From Setoptus koraiensis (taxonomy: Eukaryota > Arthropoda): 64,000 bases of DNA. The notes below the pieces were generated by a model that was given only the letters and a program-made list of their open reading frames with translations, made no database searches and was not told the origin of the DNA. Made by a program: the position numbers and the translations under genes. Every line of letters begins with the position of its first letter. Positions within the stretch are counted from its first letter, which is position 1. The stretch covers positions 1,612,001 to 1,676,000 of the forward strand of contig CM106586.1 in NCBI GenBank assembly GCA_048013815.1, written 5' to 3'. Below, piece by piece: positions 45,962-59,764 of this stretch.

Positions 45962-47446
45962 TCATGTTGGCACTGGTATAGAAGACGATGCTTTTGTTGT
46001 CTGTAGCTTTTGTTGTTGTTGTTGTTGTTGCTGCTGTTGTTGTTGCTGTTGCTGCTGCTGTCGTATGGATAAAGCTGAATTGTTGTTTGCATTATTCAAT
46101 GAAAGCTGCTTCGGTTGACTATTGTTATCACTATTTTGATTGTTATTGTTGAACAACACACTATTAGACCCCATCTGACTTAAGCAGTCAGCGTTTTTGC
46201 CTCCACTACTTGATGATTTGTTGTTCGCTCGAGATGCAGGAGATTCCTGTTGTTGTTGTTGCGCATGCATCTTCATGTGATTATGTAATTCGTCGCTACG
46301 CGTAAATCGCTTTCCACAGTATGACAGTCGACAGGCAATCGGCCGCTCACCTGAATGCCATCTAAGATGTGCTCTTAAGTGAGAGGTTTTAGTATATTCC
46401 TTACCACAACCGGGCACGTGGCACGAGTGCATGTTCTTCTTTGTATCTCCCAATAGGGCACTCAATTCTGGTCCCAGACGTTCCAGTTCTAAGCAATTAG
46501 GACAATCACAACTGACTCGACCTGCGTAACGACGCTGAGACCTGTTTGTGGCCGGTTTGGTCGGATTTGTAGCAGTCTGTTGTGGGTTAGTTGCACTTGT
46601 TGAGCTTGATCCCACTGAGGTTGCATTATTAGCGGGTATCTTAGCTTGAGTGCGTGCTTTAGTAATCTTGGAAGATGCACTGATAGGAGTTACATGCTTA
46701 GATTGTCTATTGCCGATATTTTTGTTACCTTGTTTCACTTTTGGTCCATTTGCAACTAGATTTGTCTTGGTTTGGAGCTGAAAATGTTGGCTTTGTGCAT
46801 CTTGATTCGCGCCACCAATATTGAGCTCAATTTTAATACCATTAGAAGAATAAACACTGGCCGTTTGTTGGCTACTGCTGTTATGATTCTGTTGCTGTTG
46901 CTGCTGATTTTGGACAGCGATCGGGTGTTGATGTGATGAGAAGGTGGATGTTGAACAATAACCAACATTGTAAGCAGTGGCATAGTTAGCGGCATCGTAA
47001 CTAGTGTTTGTGCCGGCCATCATTAATTGTTGTTGATGGTTGTTGTTGTTTAAATGTTGTTGCTCTAAATGATTGCTGCTGAACAGGTGATATGGCGTTG
47101 CATATCCGTGATGATGAGTTTGCCCATTGATGGATTGATGGAGTTGGTCGTCTGCCTGGTACTGCTGATGAAGTTGCTGTTGCTGCTGCTGGTCGTGCTG
47201 GTGATGTTGGTGCACCATTTGATGGTGCTGATAATTAGTTGCTGCTTGCTGTTGGTTAGTGGAACCTTGCTGATGATTGTGGTGCTGATGGTGATGGTTA
47301 TATGGGGCCATCATAGTGGTGAAATTGTTTGATTGTGAGCCAATCTCTGTTGTCTCATTGGCGGCCATGCCGTTGCTTGCAAGATGCTGGTGGTGATGAT
47401 TCGGATGCGATGCCAGTTGTGCCAAATAGCTATCCATGGTAGCCAT
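45962..47446 (-). CDS. Sp: Sp-family zinc-finger protein with only two fingers (Sp copy 1)
   Basis: 494 aa, intronless. Residues ~1-300 are His/Gln/Asn-rich. A buttonhead-type box (CDCPNC) precedes the fingers, which marks the Sp rather than KLF group. Finger 1 (~341-363, [20 protein letters not shown]) and finger 2 (~371-393, [20 protein letters not shown]) are C2H2 with normal spacing. The expected third finger is absent: the frame continues at once into poly-Gln, Ser and Asn-rich sequence up to IPVPT. I see no splice donor near the junction that would add a finger. The contact triplets read K-H-A and R-E-N; canonical Sp has R-E-R in finger 2. Sp proteins bind GC/GT boxes in the nucleus with three fingers, so binding here is probably weaker or changed. 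The first ~222 residues and the 5' flank are nearly identical to Sp copy 2. Confidence 0.85.
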   Translation of the reverse strand: MATMDSYLAQLASHPNHHHQHLASNGMAANETTEIGSQSNNFTTMMAPYNHHHQHHNHQQGSTNQQQAATNYQHHQMVHQHHQHDQQQQQQLHQQYQADDQLHQSINGQTHHHGYATPYHLFSSNHLEQQHLNNNNHQQQLMMAGTNTSYDAANYATAYNVGYCSTSTFSSHQHPIAVQNQQQQQQNHNSSSQQTASVYSSNGIKIELNIGGANQDAQSQHFQLQTKTNLVANGPKVKQGNKNIGNRQSKHVTPISASSKITKARTQAKIPANNATSVGSSSTSATNPQQTATNPTKPATNRSQRRYAGRVSCDCPNCLELERLGPELSALLGDTKKNMHSCHVPGCGKEYTKTSHLRAHLRWHSGERPIACRLSYCGKRFTRSDELHNHMKMHAQQQQQESPASRANNKSSSSGGKNADCLSQMGSNSVLFNNNNQNSDNNSQPKQLSLNNANNNSALSIRQQQQQQQQQQQQQQQQQKLQTTKASSSIPVPT

Positions 47447-47868
47447 ATTATTACGTTATTATTTTGTCGATGTTGTTGTTGTTGTTATTATTATTCTAAA
47501 ATAATAGTAATGATAAAGATAAAGATCAAAATAAAGATCAAAAACGTTATAGATTGAGGATTGTTCAAACTATATTGTTGTGGGCCGAGCGATTGTGCTG
47601 TTGTGCTTGCTTCTATTTGTGCTTCTATGGTCGCGTTTGATGGGCCCGTTCTGCGCATTTATTCCATGTACGCATGCACTGTGTGCATATATTCGCAACA
47701 CTGAACACTGTACAGTGTGTGTGTGTGTGAGGGTGTTGTGATGCGCACATCGAACAAACTCAAACTGCTGACGAAATTCAAAAAGAGCGCCAATGAACAA
47801 GAGAGTTCGTCAGAGAGTCTCTGGCAGAGAGGTATCAAATTGAGTGACTCGCACACAACAAACATACA
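47447..47868 (-). promoter_or_regulatory. 5' flank of Sp copy 1, duplicated at 63464-63864
   Basis: About 420 bp directly upstream of the start codon is ~90% identical to the flank of Sp copy 2, including a GTGT microsatellite and the segment TGATGGGCCCGTTCTGCGCA. Similarity ends abruptly at ~47868. It probably holds the 5' UTR and proximal promoter. Non-coding and coding parts are about equally similar, which points to recent duplication or conversion. Confidence 0.75.
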
Positions 47869-50800
47869 ACTTGAACTAACCAGACTAACTCAATTGGACT
47901 CAACTTGATACTGGCTACCTCGCTCCCTCCCTCCCACCAATGTTGCTGCTGCTGCTGCTATTTATATATTGTCACGCCCAGCACACACAGTCTCAATTCG
48001 CGGCAACGAAAAGGGTACCGCCTGGCAACTCTTTGTTGTTACATATAAATAGTGTATATTTTATGTGATGATACACGGTGGTTGCAGTCCGTTGCCGACG
48101 TATATTGTTGCCGCTCTTGATATTGGTAGGTGGTTGTTGTTGTTGTTGTTGCCGGTGCCGGCGCGCTGCCTCCCTTGTGCGCGAGGCCAGTTGTGCACGA
48201 GCCACGGCAAGGCTGGCACCATCTTCACGAGACATCATTGGGCACCAGTGAGCAGAACGAGCTCTTTGACGTTTAGCGCGAGTCGGGAGAGAAAGCGAAA
48301 AAGGAAAAACGAAAACGAATATCAACGAGAACAACAACAACAATGAGTAGTGATACTTAATTATAGGCCGTCGGTTGCACACAGCTTGCAATTGTAGAGG
48401 CGCCAGTTCGCGGCAATGGGAGCAATATGATGAATAACAACGACCAACGGAAATGACGGCGTTGCCAATCACGAGCGAGCGAACGAACGGCTTGCAATTG
48501 ATGTAGCGCAATGATGTAGTAAATTGGCATGTTGTGCACACTATGAGTGAGGAGCGAACACAGTTACCCGTTGTGTCGCACAATAGGAAGTGTGCGAGTA
48601 TATAGGCCGATTAGCCGATGCCTTCCCCCTGTGAGAGTGAGCTGCTTATGTTGCCGAATTGAAATTATTATATTCTATTTGCTGCTATCTGTTTGGTGTG
48701 TCGCAATTTTTATGCACACACACACACACACACAATTCGCACGCACTTAATTCAATTGGGCCGGAATAGTGGCGTCAAATTGATGCAACTCGGACGCTAT
48801 TAGGTCGTGAGATGAATAGAATGCGTGTGAGTTTGTCGTTGCGCAAATTTGTGGTTCGCGTAATTGAGCGACTAGCCACTGCACGAAGCTGTGTTATGCT
48901 CATTCTGTGCGCGATTGTGTGCGCATCACGACCTCTGTGCAGTAGCTGCTATATATACAATATAGGCACATGGGAAAATGGCATCTGTTGATGGCTGCTC
49001 GAGTGTCGTTGCACAAACAAAGCAAGCGATATTCACAATAAATACGACCATTTTGTATAATTGTCTTGTCGGACAAAAATTAAAAATTAATTTCAAATGA
49101 CAGAATCTTAAGTTTGAGTTTTATCTCTGGTGACTTTTCGATGGTTTGATTAATTCAGCTGGCTCGAGTGCGAACAAGCACCAAGAGGAAAAGGATGGGC
49201 GACGGGCGTAATGAATTTTATCATTTGAGATGAGGATATTCTCACTAAATTACATCTCGTTATAGGTGGACATGAGCGGCTGCTGGTCACTCGCAACATA
49301 TCATGAGTTAACAATTATTATAATATGCTCCTAATGAACTAGCACAGGCTTGCGTGTCCGGCGTTGACGTGACCAAAACTTACCGGCGTGTCCACTTTGT
49401 AGCAGCCACTTGCTACTTGCCACTGGAATGGGCAGTGCACCCAAGCCTGAATGTGACTCCCCTAATGGCAGCAGTTTGATGATGTAAACAACAGGCAGCA
49501 ACTGTAACTACCATGACGATCAATATACGCGTCGTAACACCAGATCATGACCATTATAGTGAGGGCACCGTGAAAAAAATGAAAAGATGACGTTGTGCAC
49601 ACCATATACACATTGTCACCTATAACAGCTATGTGTACATCAATGTTCTCACAACCAAACAAGATAGGTGGACAGGTAACAATAGCCTTGATCGTGGTGC
49701 TTGTATACTCTGTGATATTGTTATGGCCAAGCCAGAGAAGCAGCGAGCAGCCAACAAAAGGACATTAATATAAATGGAGCCAATGGAACAAAAACATTTA
49801 TTTCATATTTTGCATTTAGCCTTTTCGGTAGCAGTTTTTTGTGTGTTCACCTTTGCATCAACATTTGTGTGAACTCTGTATAGCTAATGCAAATGAGTGT
49901 GTGTGTGTGTGCCACCAATTGCGGCTCGCAAGCAATTATGCAACGACATGAGCATGCATAAAGACAAGACATGACAGCTTGCAACAAAAAAACAACTGAC
50001 ATTAGCTGCAAAAAACATTAATACACACAATATGTTAGGTAAAATGATGCGGAGCTGATAACTAGATGCTCTCCCATTGCATTTGTGCACCCATTTCACT
50101 CATGATCGCACGCACTTTGATAAGCGTCTCTATACGTCTGCAAGCAAGCCATATGTCATTATAGGAACGGCACCAGTCAAATGGCAACATGACGGCCATC
50201 GTCTGGTTTCATTCCCCACTCCAAACTTTGCGGTCCAAAGAGCGACACAGACAGAGCCAACGATCAACTCAATGGCTCGTCATCAATTCGGCTGGGCTAA
50301 TTAAGCTTATTCACACAGATACACTTGACATCATCATTGGCCAGTCTGCCACAATCGGCGTCAATTATGGGAAGCGCCAACAAACCAATACAAGGCTGAC
50401 TGGCTGGCTGGCTGGCCGGCCGGCTTCTGTTTCGGCAATAATTGGTGCAATAAGCACAACTCAACTCACTCGCTTCTCTTGCATACGCTTGTTCGAGTTG
50501 ATCGAGTATTGCACTGGTGCTAGATAGACTCGCCGCGGAGAAGTGCTATAGAGATAGTCAAAAGCAAGTATTGACAATATTCATCAGGATGAAAATTGTG
50601 TTTGCAAGCAAGTCTGTCAATTTATCAAGTCGCAACTCCGTCGGTGCTCAGTGCATATGTGAAGGGATTTTATTTGGCCTCATCACGTCTTTGGAGCGAC
50701 AATTGCGCCAACAGTTTGGATCAGCTGTATGTGGTGGAAAGACAACAGGACTTTGTAGTGACTTGCTTGACTTGGGCTAGTTACAAGTCTGGTCTAATTT

Positions 50801-53800
50801 AGTCTAGCCTGTTGTGGCAATCAAAGAGTGACTGTCAATCAGATGAGCCGGCCTGCCCGCCCGCCTGTCACTCAATCAGCCAAACAGGGTGGCCAGCTGA
50901 TGGGGTAGCTCGGACACAATTTGGCTACTCTACAGCAACTCCAGCTGACCATTCACTTCACCGGCTGACCGGTAGTGAAGAAGTTGAGCTGATTGTGAGT
51001 GCAGAAGCGGAATATCGGCACACAAGAAATAGGAGCTTGTCCTGTGAGTTTGCACAGACAGATGTGTCAGTGAGACAGTGTTGCCAGGTAAAACTGGAAG
51101 GGGTTTCTCTGTATCGCTTACCTTGTGATGTGTTTGACCGTTCATCAGTCGCTTCTTCTTCTTCCTTCAACTAAAATTATCAACTACAATTTCAGCCCGA
51201 CTGAGCCTAAAAGTCAGCTGAGTATTGAGTCAACGTTCACAACAAACCAAACAGGTGACCAGCAAGCGATTGTGTGGGATTAGAAGTGCGAATGCAATTT
51301 GCTGGCGCGAACACAACGAACGCAAATCGCTACGAACTGCCGCTACGAACTCTAGCGATGAGTGCTAAATTTTCGGCAGGCAAGCAGACAGATAGATAGA
51401 AATAATGAGAATGGAGAACAACAAAAAACAATGCAAATACATTGTCTATTCGACAATCGGACCAATGGAGGCGCGTTGAACTGCAACTGAGGCTGCAAAA
51501 GTCTGTGTCAGCGGAATATTGGAGTAGCAGCCAGCGACATGGAGATGATGATAATAGTGATGATCACCTTTCATTAGCGTTAGTTTGCCGCCGCCATTGA
51601 CCATTACCACAGCTAAACCGACTGTTCATCTGGCTGCATTTTGGAAAAGCGTCAGACAGATATAATAAGTCTGCTGCCGCCGCTGCTATCCAATTGCAGT
51701 TGTCGGCGAACGTGTAACATCAACTTCAAATTTCGAACCTGGGCTCATATACCAACTCAAACCGGACTGCCAGTGACACTGCCAGTAAGTGTTGGCTGTC
51801 GCTGCCAGACGACCGAGATGAGACAGACTGGGCCGGTTTGGCGCTAGACGACACTGGCAAATTGATAATGATAATAATAATAATGTGACCATCGCACCTA
51901 TAAAGATGCACGTTTTGCGCACGCCTCACGCTCGAGTGACATTCTTGCACGGGTTCGCTCTCTCTCTGGCGTGTTGTCAGAGAGATTATACATATGCAAG
52001 ATATGTTGTAGCATATACGTTGTTTTCGTGATGTATTGTGCCTCAGTAAATGCAACTAGTGGAGCCATGCAAACGAGCACAGTTACCTTTGTTTGGTGGC
52101 TCTCGTGCAACTTTACCTGGCTCTCTACCTGTCTGATATGCATGCATTTATTGGCACAGTTGAATATGCAAAAGTAGAGTAATTGAATTGGCGCACAATG
52201 GTCATCTGCTGGCCTGGCGTTGCGCGCGAGCTGCCCAGCATATGCTAATGATGCCATGCGATGCCGTGTGATGCCATGTTGTGGCCGCTCATCACAGGTG
52301 ATGACTCCGTCTGGCGCTAGTTATAGATTTCGGCCGCAGTTGAGACCATGATTAATGTAAATGGATCCGCGGCCGACGCTTAGAGCGGAGGGCGTGCGTC
52401 TTGGAGTATCACGGACACGGCCAAAGTGAGACAAAGTATCCTGCGAGTATCCACTTTCAGCTGGGCTCCACACCAGTCACACCGCAGGCCTGCTATCTGG
52501 CCAAATAAAACTGCGAATGGCCAAGAAGCGCCAGGTAATTAGCGGTAAAATGAGCGGTATAATTAACTAACGATAAATCATCATTTATTTCTCGTTGTTT
52601 GCTTGCCGCTGCTCGCCGCGTGTGTGTGTGTGTGCTGTCAGCCATCATTTGGGCCAGTCGCAGCCCTCAGCCCAATTTAGCTAACCCAATGCCTGGATTT
52701 AGTGATTGGTCTTTGCTCGTGTTGGCCCGAGCCGGCCGAAATTCAGCGATTTCAGTTACACATTCAGTCCATTTGCTTATTGTGGCCGGCGTGTCACAAC
52801 CTAACGCTCACCTGAAGCAGCCCGGCCAATATGTACATACGTATATAGTCCTGAGGCGCTGTTTGTCGAGACTGCACAATTGCATCATCGCCCAGTCCGC
52901 TATAGTGATGAGTAAAATGAGAGTCTAGTGACTGCTGTAAGTAACAACATTAGGCAACAGCAGTCATAATGAGTCGCTGGCTCGAGCCGCCGAAGCAACA
53001 AGATTTGCCAGAAAAACCAAATAAAGAATATCGATTACCGAATATTGTAGAGAATTGTGTTTGCTAGCGTCGCTGGTTAGCGCCAGTTTGTTTGTTGCGC
53101 TATAGCTACAACAACAGCAACAGCAACGGCAACAACAATTTCAATAATAATCAATAATAATCGCTCGCCTCTAATATGGCCCGATGGAGCCTGGCCCTAT
53201 TAGAAATATCAGACACAATTATGGCATTGTGGCAATTCGTTTGCAGTTGGTAAACGTTGCCAGTAAATTATATGTTGCGTTTTTGCGCACACAACACGTT
53301 TAAAGTTTGAGCTGTGAGCTCTTGAAACGGAAAAGTTCATCTGTTTGCTCTTTGCTTTTTATCACTTTACAAGCAGAGTAATACATGGATCGAGCAGGAA
53401 TATTGTGTGCGTCTGGCAAGCCGACACAGAATCAACATCAACTGGCATGAGTGCAGCTGAGGGGACAATGAAATGAATCCAAGTGAATCAATCACTATCA
53501 ATTATTGGATAGCTATTGGATATCCATGCCACACAATGGCTAGAATAAAATGGATAGATTTGCACCGTTACAGCCATGAAATATGATGCCATGAGCGGGC
53601 ATGAGATGACTCTTCTTTGTTCGCTTCGTTGGCCGGCCGTTTGGTTGGTTGGTTGGCTGCTTTCGTTGCCATCGGAACGTGATTTACTTCTTTTTTGCTG
53701 GCGACGTTCCATCGTTGGACTTGCCTCATCACGACCCATACAAACTCAGCCTGCGAGTTTGTGCAACGTCCAAAATGAAAATTACAGCCTGCGCTCGTAG

Positions 53801-55837
53801 CCTATATATCGGCCATTTGGGCCCCCGTTGTAGCTGCATTTGTTGTTGCCGTTGTTGCTGTTGCGCCAAACAAACGATTGCTTCAGAGTGCATTGATTTT
53901 GCCCATTATCCGCTCTTGTCATTGTATTATCGGGCGTGATGATGATATAGAAACATATTTCTATATGGTCGGGCAAGGCATTGTTGCATTGTCGATTGGT
54001 CGAGCTAGTGCGAGCGTGATCTTACAAAAGAAGCGCACAAAAGAAGCGTGCTTTTTTGTTTGTTATTGGGCAAGCGAGCCAGCCGAGCAGACGCACACTT
54101 GTTTTATCGCTTCAATGTATCTTTTAGCTCGATGGCAACATGTGGTATGTCGAGGTGCACTGATGTGCACGCAATATCGCCGACAATGGTCGACAATTTA
54201 AACAATCAAAGTGGCATGGCGAATAATGGTTCACTAGGCGATGTGCCCAATGTCAATAGCGACGACAATAGGCACGCCTCTGATCGCTAAAGTGGCGAAT
54301 AATGATAATAATGCTCCCAGATAAAGCAGCGAATCTGTGGCGACGCGCGCAGACAAAGAATGCGGATTTGTTGAGATCGAGCGGTTTGTGTGTCATTTGT
54401 TTGTCGTGCGAGTCATGCGATATCTTGCATTATCCGACAGTGTCAATGTGACCGTTACCAACTCAACGGTACGTGATAATCTGCGATCGTGTCGCATGCA
54501 ACCCATAGTTAGAGGAGGAAAGTTACACGCATTTTAGTGACACAGTGTATATTATCAGTGTGTCGCCTCGTATGCCAACAATGGCCAGGCAACCTGTTCA
54601 TGGTGCATCAATAGTCTAGTCGGCGTATTGTAATGGTCAGTTGATCAGGTGCCGCCAGGGGGCTGACAGTGTCATCGGAAAGAGCAAACACAAGCGATGG
54701 TAAACAAACAACTTTGGTTTGCATTGAACAGACAGCGAGTAACGTTACACTTTGCAAACAATATGTTGCTGTGTCGCAATTGTTCATTGTTTTAGCTACG
54801 TCATGAGCTCGCTTCTAAGGTTACATTACGTCAGCACGTATCCTTGAATAGGTGTCATGTGTCAGCTGGTTCGTTTATATAGTTTATATAGTGTGTGTGT
54901 GTTGAGTCAACAGTCGACAGTGAACAATCATGAGCATGAACCAGTGAACAGGTTGCATAATAGCTGTTAAGTGGCCGCCAAAGTGAGTAGCTCATAAGTG
55001 AATAGTTATTATTGGATTAGGCAGCTCATTTCTCAAGTGACTGCTGCTTTATAATTGCATAACGTGGGCGGATAGTTGGCATCCTTGATTTGTTGGGATC
55101 ACATTGAAAGTGACTGTGAGATATGCGGGTGTTGACGCGCATAGTATGACGCTCATACTGTGACGCTACCATTGCGATATGGCCCGCTCATTGTGGGACG
55201 AGTCGGTGAATTATGCGCATGATGATACATGTGCAATTGTGTATTATGTGTATATCGAGAAGTGAATCAGGTGGCGAGCGAGCAACACCTTGTTAATGTG
55301 TGACGATAACGTATGGCAACGCTTAAAATGCAAATGATTGGCAAGAGGCAACGAGCCAAAAACAATGATACTGGCATGCGTATGGCGCCTATACACTTAC
55401 ACTTGTTAAGAGGGCAATAGGCGTGCTGTTGGCAGCACTTGAGCCACCTATTACCTGGCCCAGCTCACCTGGCTACCTCACAGCTGAGCTGGCCTTACCT
55501 GTCGGCACAGTGAGACTGGGTGGTCGACGGACGAGGCATGAGTGACTGCACTGACACAGCTTGTAAGAAGCTTCAAGTGGCCAGGCCCACTCACTCATCA
55601 TACTATTTGAATTCAGCAACTGCACAGACAGATGATGATCAAGCGGTCATCTGGTGGCAAGTTCAAAAGGAGCATTATTATTATTAAGGGCGCCACCTTG
55701 TAACACGCAAGGCACTGTTGCGTGAACTGAAACATTAGCGTATATCGTGTTACTGCTGCTGTTGCATGCACGACCGAGTGGCACCCATCGCTGGCTAGCG
55801 AAACTGGCCAACGAGTCGGCCACTCAACCAATCGGCC

Positions 55838-55877
55838 AGTCGGCAAGTCGGCGAGTCGGCGAGTCGGCGAGTCGGCG
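55838..55877. repeat. (GTCGGCGA)n 8-bp tandem repeat
   Basis: Four perfect GTCGGCGA units preceded by imperfect ones (GTCGGCCA, GTCGGCAA). Confidence 0.8.
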
Positions 55878-58140
55878 AATAAATAAAAGAAGAACAAAAG
55901 TCAAAATGACAAGGGGAAGGGCGCCAGGTGAGAATCACACGAAAATCAATTGTGTCTCATAGCGAGAGAAGCGAAAGTTGTTGGCTTCTTCTTCTTGCTT
56001 GGCTGACTTGTCTTATTCTCTCAGCCTTCTATTTCTTGTCTACAGTCTTCTCATCTAGTGTACATGCCAAGCTTTTGTTGTTGCCAGTTACAGTTTGCTG
56101 CCAGTTTAAGTGACTTTTCTAAACTTGTCAGCCACACACACACTGGCAGTGTGGCCAAATGAGTGTGAATGAATCACAGTTTCACATCTACATCATTGCC
56201 AATATAGCACCGAGCCAGTGATAAAATAAAGTATAATGTAAATCGATCGAGTGAACGCATTCCAATAGATTGGCACTGTGTGGCAATTTGTTCACTTGGC
56301 TAGACCGTCAATGTCTTTATCTTGTCAGTGGACGCTGCCGGCGACAAGTTTGCACCCAACAGAACTCACTCTCGCTAAGAGTGTGTCGCTAAAAGTAGCC
56401 GTGAGATAATGCGCTCGTTGTGGCTTTCTGGGCCCACTCACATATACTCATACAAACATACTCAGTAGTCAGTTGTCAACGAGGGCGACTACTCAGAGCT
56501 CACAATACACATACACACCACACCGTGAGGCAGCGTCCCATTCGAGCTGGCCCTTCCGTATTGCTTGTGTGGCGCCTATAGAGTAACTAATAACTTTGTC
56601 TACTCTCACTTGGTCACGCCATATAGGCAGCCTATAGTGTAATATAATAATAATATTATTATAATCAACTCTTCGTCTGCTTCCAGCATGAAAGTTGGCG
56701 CCAATTTCGGGCCAACTTTCATACATACTCTACTGATCTGGCTACTATCATTGCTATCATACCAATATAGAAAGCCCAATATAAATATTAAACACAATAC
56801 AATATGTAATAGTCGATACTATCGGCTATGTTTCCATAATTATGGTTAATTAATTTCATTCTGTGTGCAATTCACTGCGCCTATTCTGTTCGCCTATAAA
56901 TCTAGTGAGAAAATGTAGTTTTTAAACAGTCATTATCGGCTCATTAAACTGATTAAATGGATTTGTTACGATACAACTGTGCGTATGTTGTGCTGGTTTT
57001 GTTGCGTCTACAACTAGCAGCGATCAGCTATCAGCGTTGCACAACAACAACTACAACAGCAACAACAGCAATATTAAACAATAACAACCATAAAAATATA
57101 ATAGTAGTAATAATAGTTTCAATAATAAGAGCTGCGTTGTCATTGTTTTAGCTACTGCTGACCAGATGCCACTCGCCCCCTACCGGTGGGCACCATTTAG
57201 ATTAGTGGGTTGACGCCGCCCTTTTGGTTCGCTTCACTGACAACTCACTGGCTTGTGAGCTGTTGTGTTGTGGCTCTGGCGAGTGACCACACTGTGACCG
57301 GTCACAGATACAAAAATAGCCAGGCGTAAGGTAAAATAAAAAAGGCGCCTCTAGGAATGGGCAGCAAACACGGTTGTTGCAGTTGTTGCAGTTATAGTGG
57401 CAGTAGTACCAACAACAACAGTTGTTAGCCGCGTGAAAGTTGGCCTCTCAAACTATGAAACTGCGCTCTCACAGTTGGCCCCCTCCCCCTTACCTGTTCG
57501 TAGTGTCATATTGAAACTGGCCAGTATATTACACAATGAGACTTGTCAGCTGGCAGCAGCGGCTTGTCAACTAACAGTGGCACGTGTGTGAGTGCACTGA
57601 GCTGAGTGATCGATTTAATTGTATGGCCAAGTTGCATAAGTTGCATAAGTGGTTGTAGTGAATTGCGTAACTCACGCAATACACATTTCGCAATTTGAAT
57701 CAGGCTTTATAAGCGTATACACGGCGCGACACGTTTCAGTGTTTTTACAGCCTAGTTACACAACAACATGCACACACTCAGTTGAACATACAGTAGCTCA
57801 TAGCTCTAATTAGGCCTAGGTGAGTGATCGAGACACACAAACAATAACAGCAACAACAGTGGTGGCATGATAAAGGTCACTATTGTGCAACTAATCGCAA
57901 GGCTAACACAATGTGCACTATAAATTGTGCCTATAACACTCTTATCAGCGTGCTCTTGCTCTGTCGGTTGCAAGCTTTTGGCCGCTAACCATGACCATTG
58001 GTAACAAAACGATGAATAATAATTACGTAAGCAGCCAAAGCCGCAACAACGCAAGTGTTATTATTGGATTAGTTAGCAATGGCAATTTGTGGCAAAATGT
58101 GCAAACAATTAATCATTCAACTGATTACCAATCGATTAGT

Positions 58141-58172
58141 GCACGCTGACCACTGTTCAGTGGTCAGTGTGC
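58141..58172. repeat. 15-bp near-perfect inverted repeat with a 2-nt centre
   Basis: GCACGCTGACCACTG, TT, then its reverse complement with one mismatch. A very tight cruciform-type palindrome. Confidence 0.75.
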
Positions 58173-59198
58173 AGTGCCAGACTAAGACTAGCTGAGGCTA
58201 ATAATAGCAATAATAACCTATATTAAGTAGTATAATTACATGCTACCAGCGACTGCATGCAAATGCCGCCACCTTAGTATCGACTAACTGAATCTAATGT
58301 AATAATCTCTCTCTCTCTATCTCTTGCCCGCCTTGCTCGTCTCTCTCGGGCGACACGCCGCCCCAAATTAGCGCTCTCTAATTAGAACCTATCAACTGGC
58401 TTAACGAATCCACTCTAGTTGCGCCACGCTCAAGATGCACTCTCGATGCAAACTTTGCCACAACATATCTATATAATGGGTGCTGTTTATTGTGCCATTA
58501 GCTGGCATCAACTATCTTGCAGCTAGCAGAAGCCCCAAGCAAGGCTCGCAAAAATTCAACTGCACCCATAATTCCGTGCCACTTCTGCAACTGGGATAAA
58601 GCTTGGTGTTTTTTAAATTCAAGCACACGCACAAAGCGCCCTGTTACGTAAGCAATTTATGCTAGGCGCAATGAGAGTAGCAATGCAAGTAGTGGTAGTA
58701 ATGATAAATAGATGGCACACTTAATAGTGGCAACAAGCAGATAATTTAGCAGTGCCTGTGACCCAGGCGAAGGTCAGCTCTCTCTCTCTGTCTGCCTTTT
58801 GTGTTGTTCGCCAATATTAGCCAAGTCAAAGAACGAGCCTGTTTAAGTGGGCCGAAGAAGCTGAAAAAAGGCAAAAAAGGAGCTGTCAGGATGGCCGGCG
58901 AGCAAAATGAAAGAAGTTATTTTATTTATGCAAAGTGCGGATCTTTTTCCTCGTCATGTCGAATCCGTCATTGCACCAAACAACAACTGATAGTTGCGCT
59001 ATCATTTTATACATTTATACATTTGTGCATTTATACACTTGTCATGCATGTTCGGCTGTACATTTGCTTTGCTACATTGTAAGACGGCATACGAACGATG
59101 ATACGAAATGAAAAATGATACCAACTGACTCGTCGAAATCTCTCGCGTCTCTATGCAGCAGCTCGCGAGGCTTCCGCTGACTCGATAGCCTTTGTCCA

Positions 59199-59471
59199 GT
59201 GCTGGCGCATAGCGTTGCATTTTTGCTTCTTCTGTCTTGTTACACTTTCGGAATCACATCTCCAGATTCTGGAGTCCAGAAGCGATTGGCCGAAGCATTT
59301 GAGACGATTCGACCATCAGGCGCGGTTCTTCAACAACAGTACCAGACCAAGAGGGCAGGCCGGCCAACTGGCCCATCATTTGAGTGGTCGTCATCATCTG
59401 GTGATGGTGATGATGATGATGATCCACAGTCAGTTATCGCAAACTGTTATTGCTATACCGGCCCATTCTAA
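59199..59471 (+). CDS. Candidate secreted peptide precursor (3' exon)
   Basis: An open frame directly follows a possible acceptor (TTTGTCCAG at 59191-59199) and begins TG CTG; an upstream exon ending in A would create ATG across the junction. The encoded start LAHSVAFLLLLSCYTFGIT looks like a signal peptide. It is followed by two Lys-Arg sites (VQKR and QTKR) that would release a ~22-residue segment, then an acidic Ser/Asp stretch and a C terminus ANCYCYTGPF. This layout is typical of neuropeptide or peptide-hormone precursors, but I recognise no known peptide and no C-terminal amidation Gly before a cleavage site. The upstream exon is not identified. It could be chance in GC-richer sequence. 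Confidence 0.3.
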   Translation: MLAHSVAFLLLLSCYTFGITSPDSGVQKRLAEAFETIRPSGAVLQQQYQTKRAGRPTGPSFEWSSSSGDGDDDDDPQSVIANCYCYTGPF

Positions 59472-59690
59472 TTGAATAATACCTGGGCCCGATAAATGGC
59501 TGAATTTGGCTGATAGTTTGCGATATTTGAGCGTTTCAAGTGACCGATAGAGGGCGCGCATCGTATTTCACATAGGCGTCATTGGTTGTGGTGCGGTGAT
59601 GAGGCCAGCAGACTGTAATAACTAGAGTATGGTGATTGGAACAGTTCAGTTTATAAACAGGCTCCTCTCTAACGACTGCGCTTCTGACGA

Positions 59691-59764
59691 CAACAGCAAC
59701 AACAGCAGCAACAACAGCAGCAACAACAACAGCAACAACAACAGCAACAACAACAACAACAACA
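59691..59764. repeat. (CAACAG/CAA)n trinucleotide repeat
   Basis: Mixed CAA/CAG/AAC units. Frames across it give poly-Asn/Ser or poly-Cys and are not supported as genes. Confidence 0.85.

Noticed and set aside
56957-57151. Small ORF with a hydrophobic start (VVLVLLRLQLAAIS)
   Set aside because: Runs into CAA and ATA repeats (poly-Thr, Asn, Ile); no continuation exon found.
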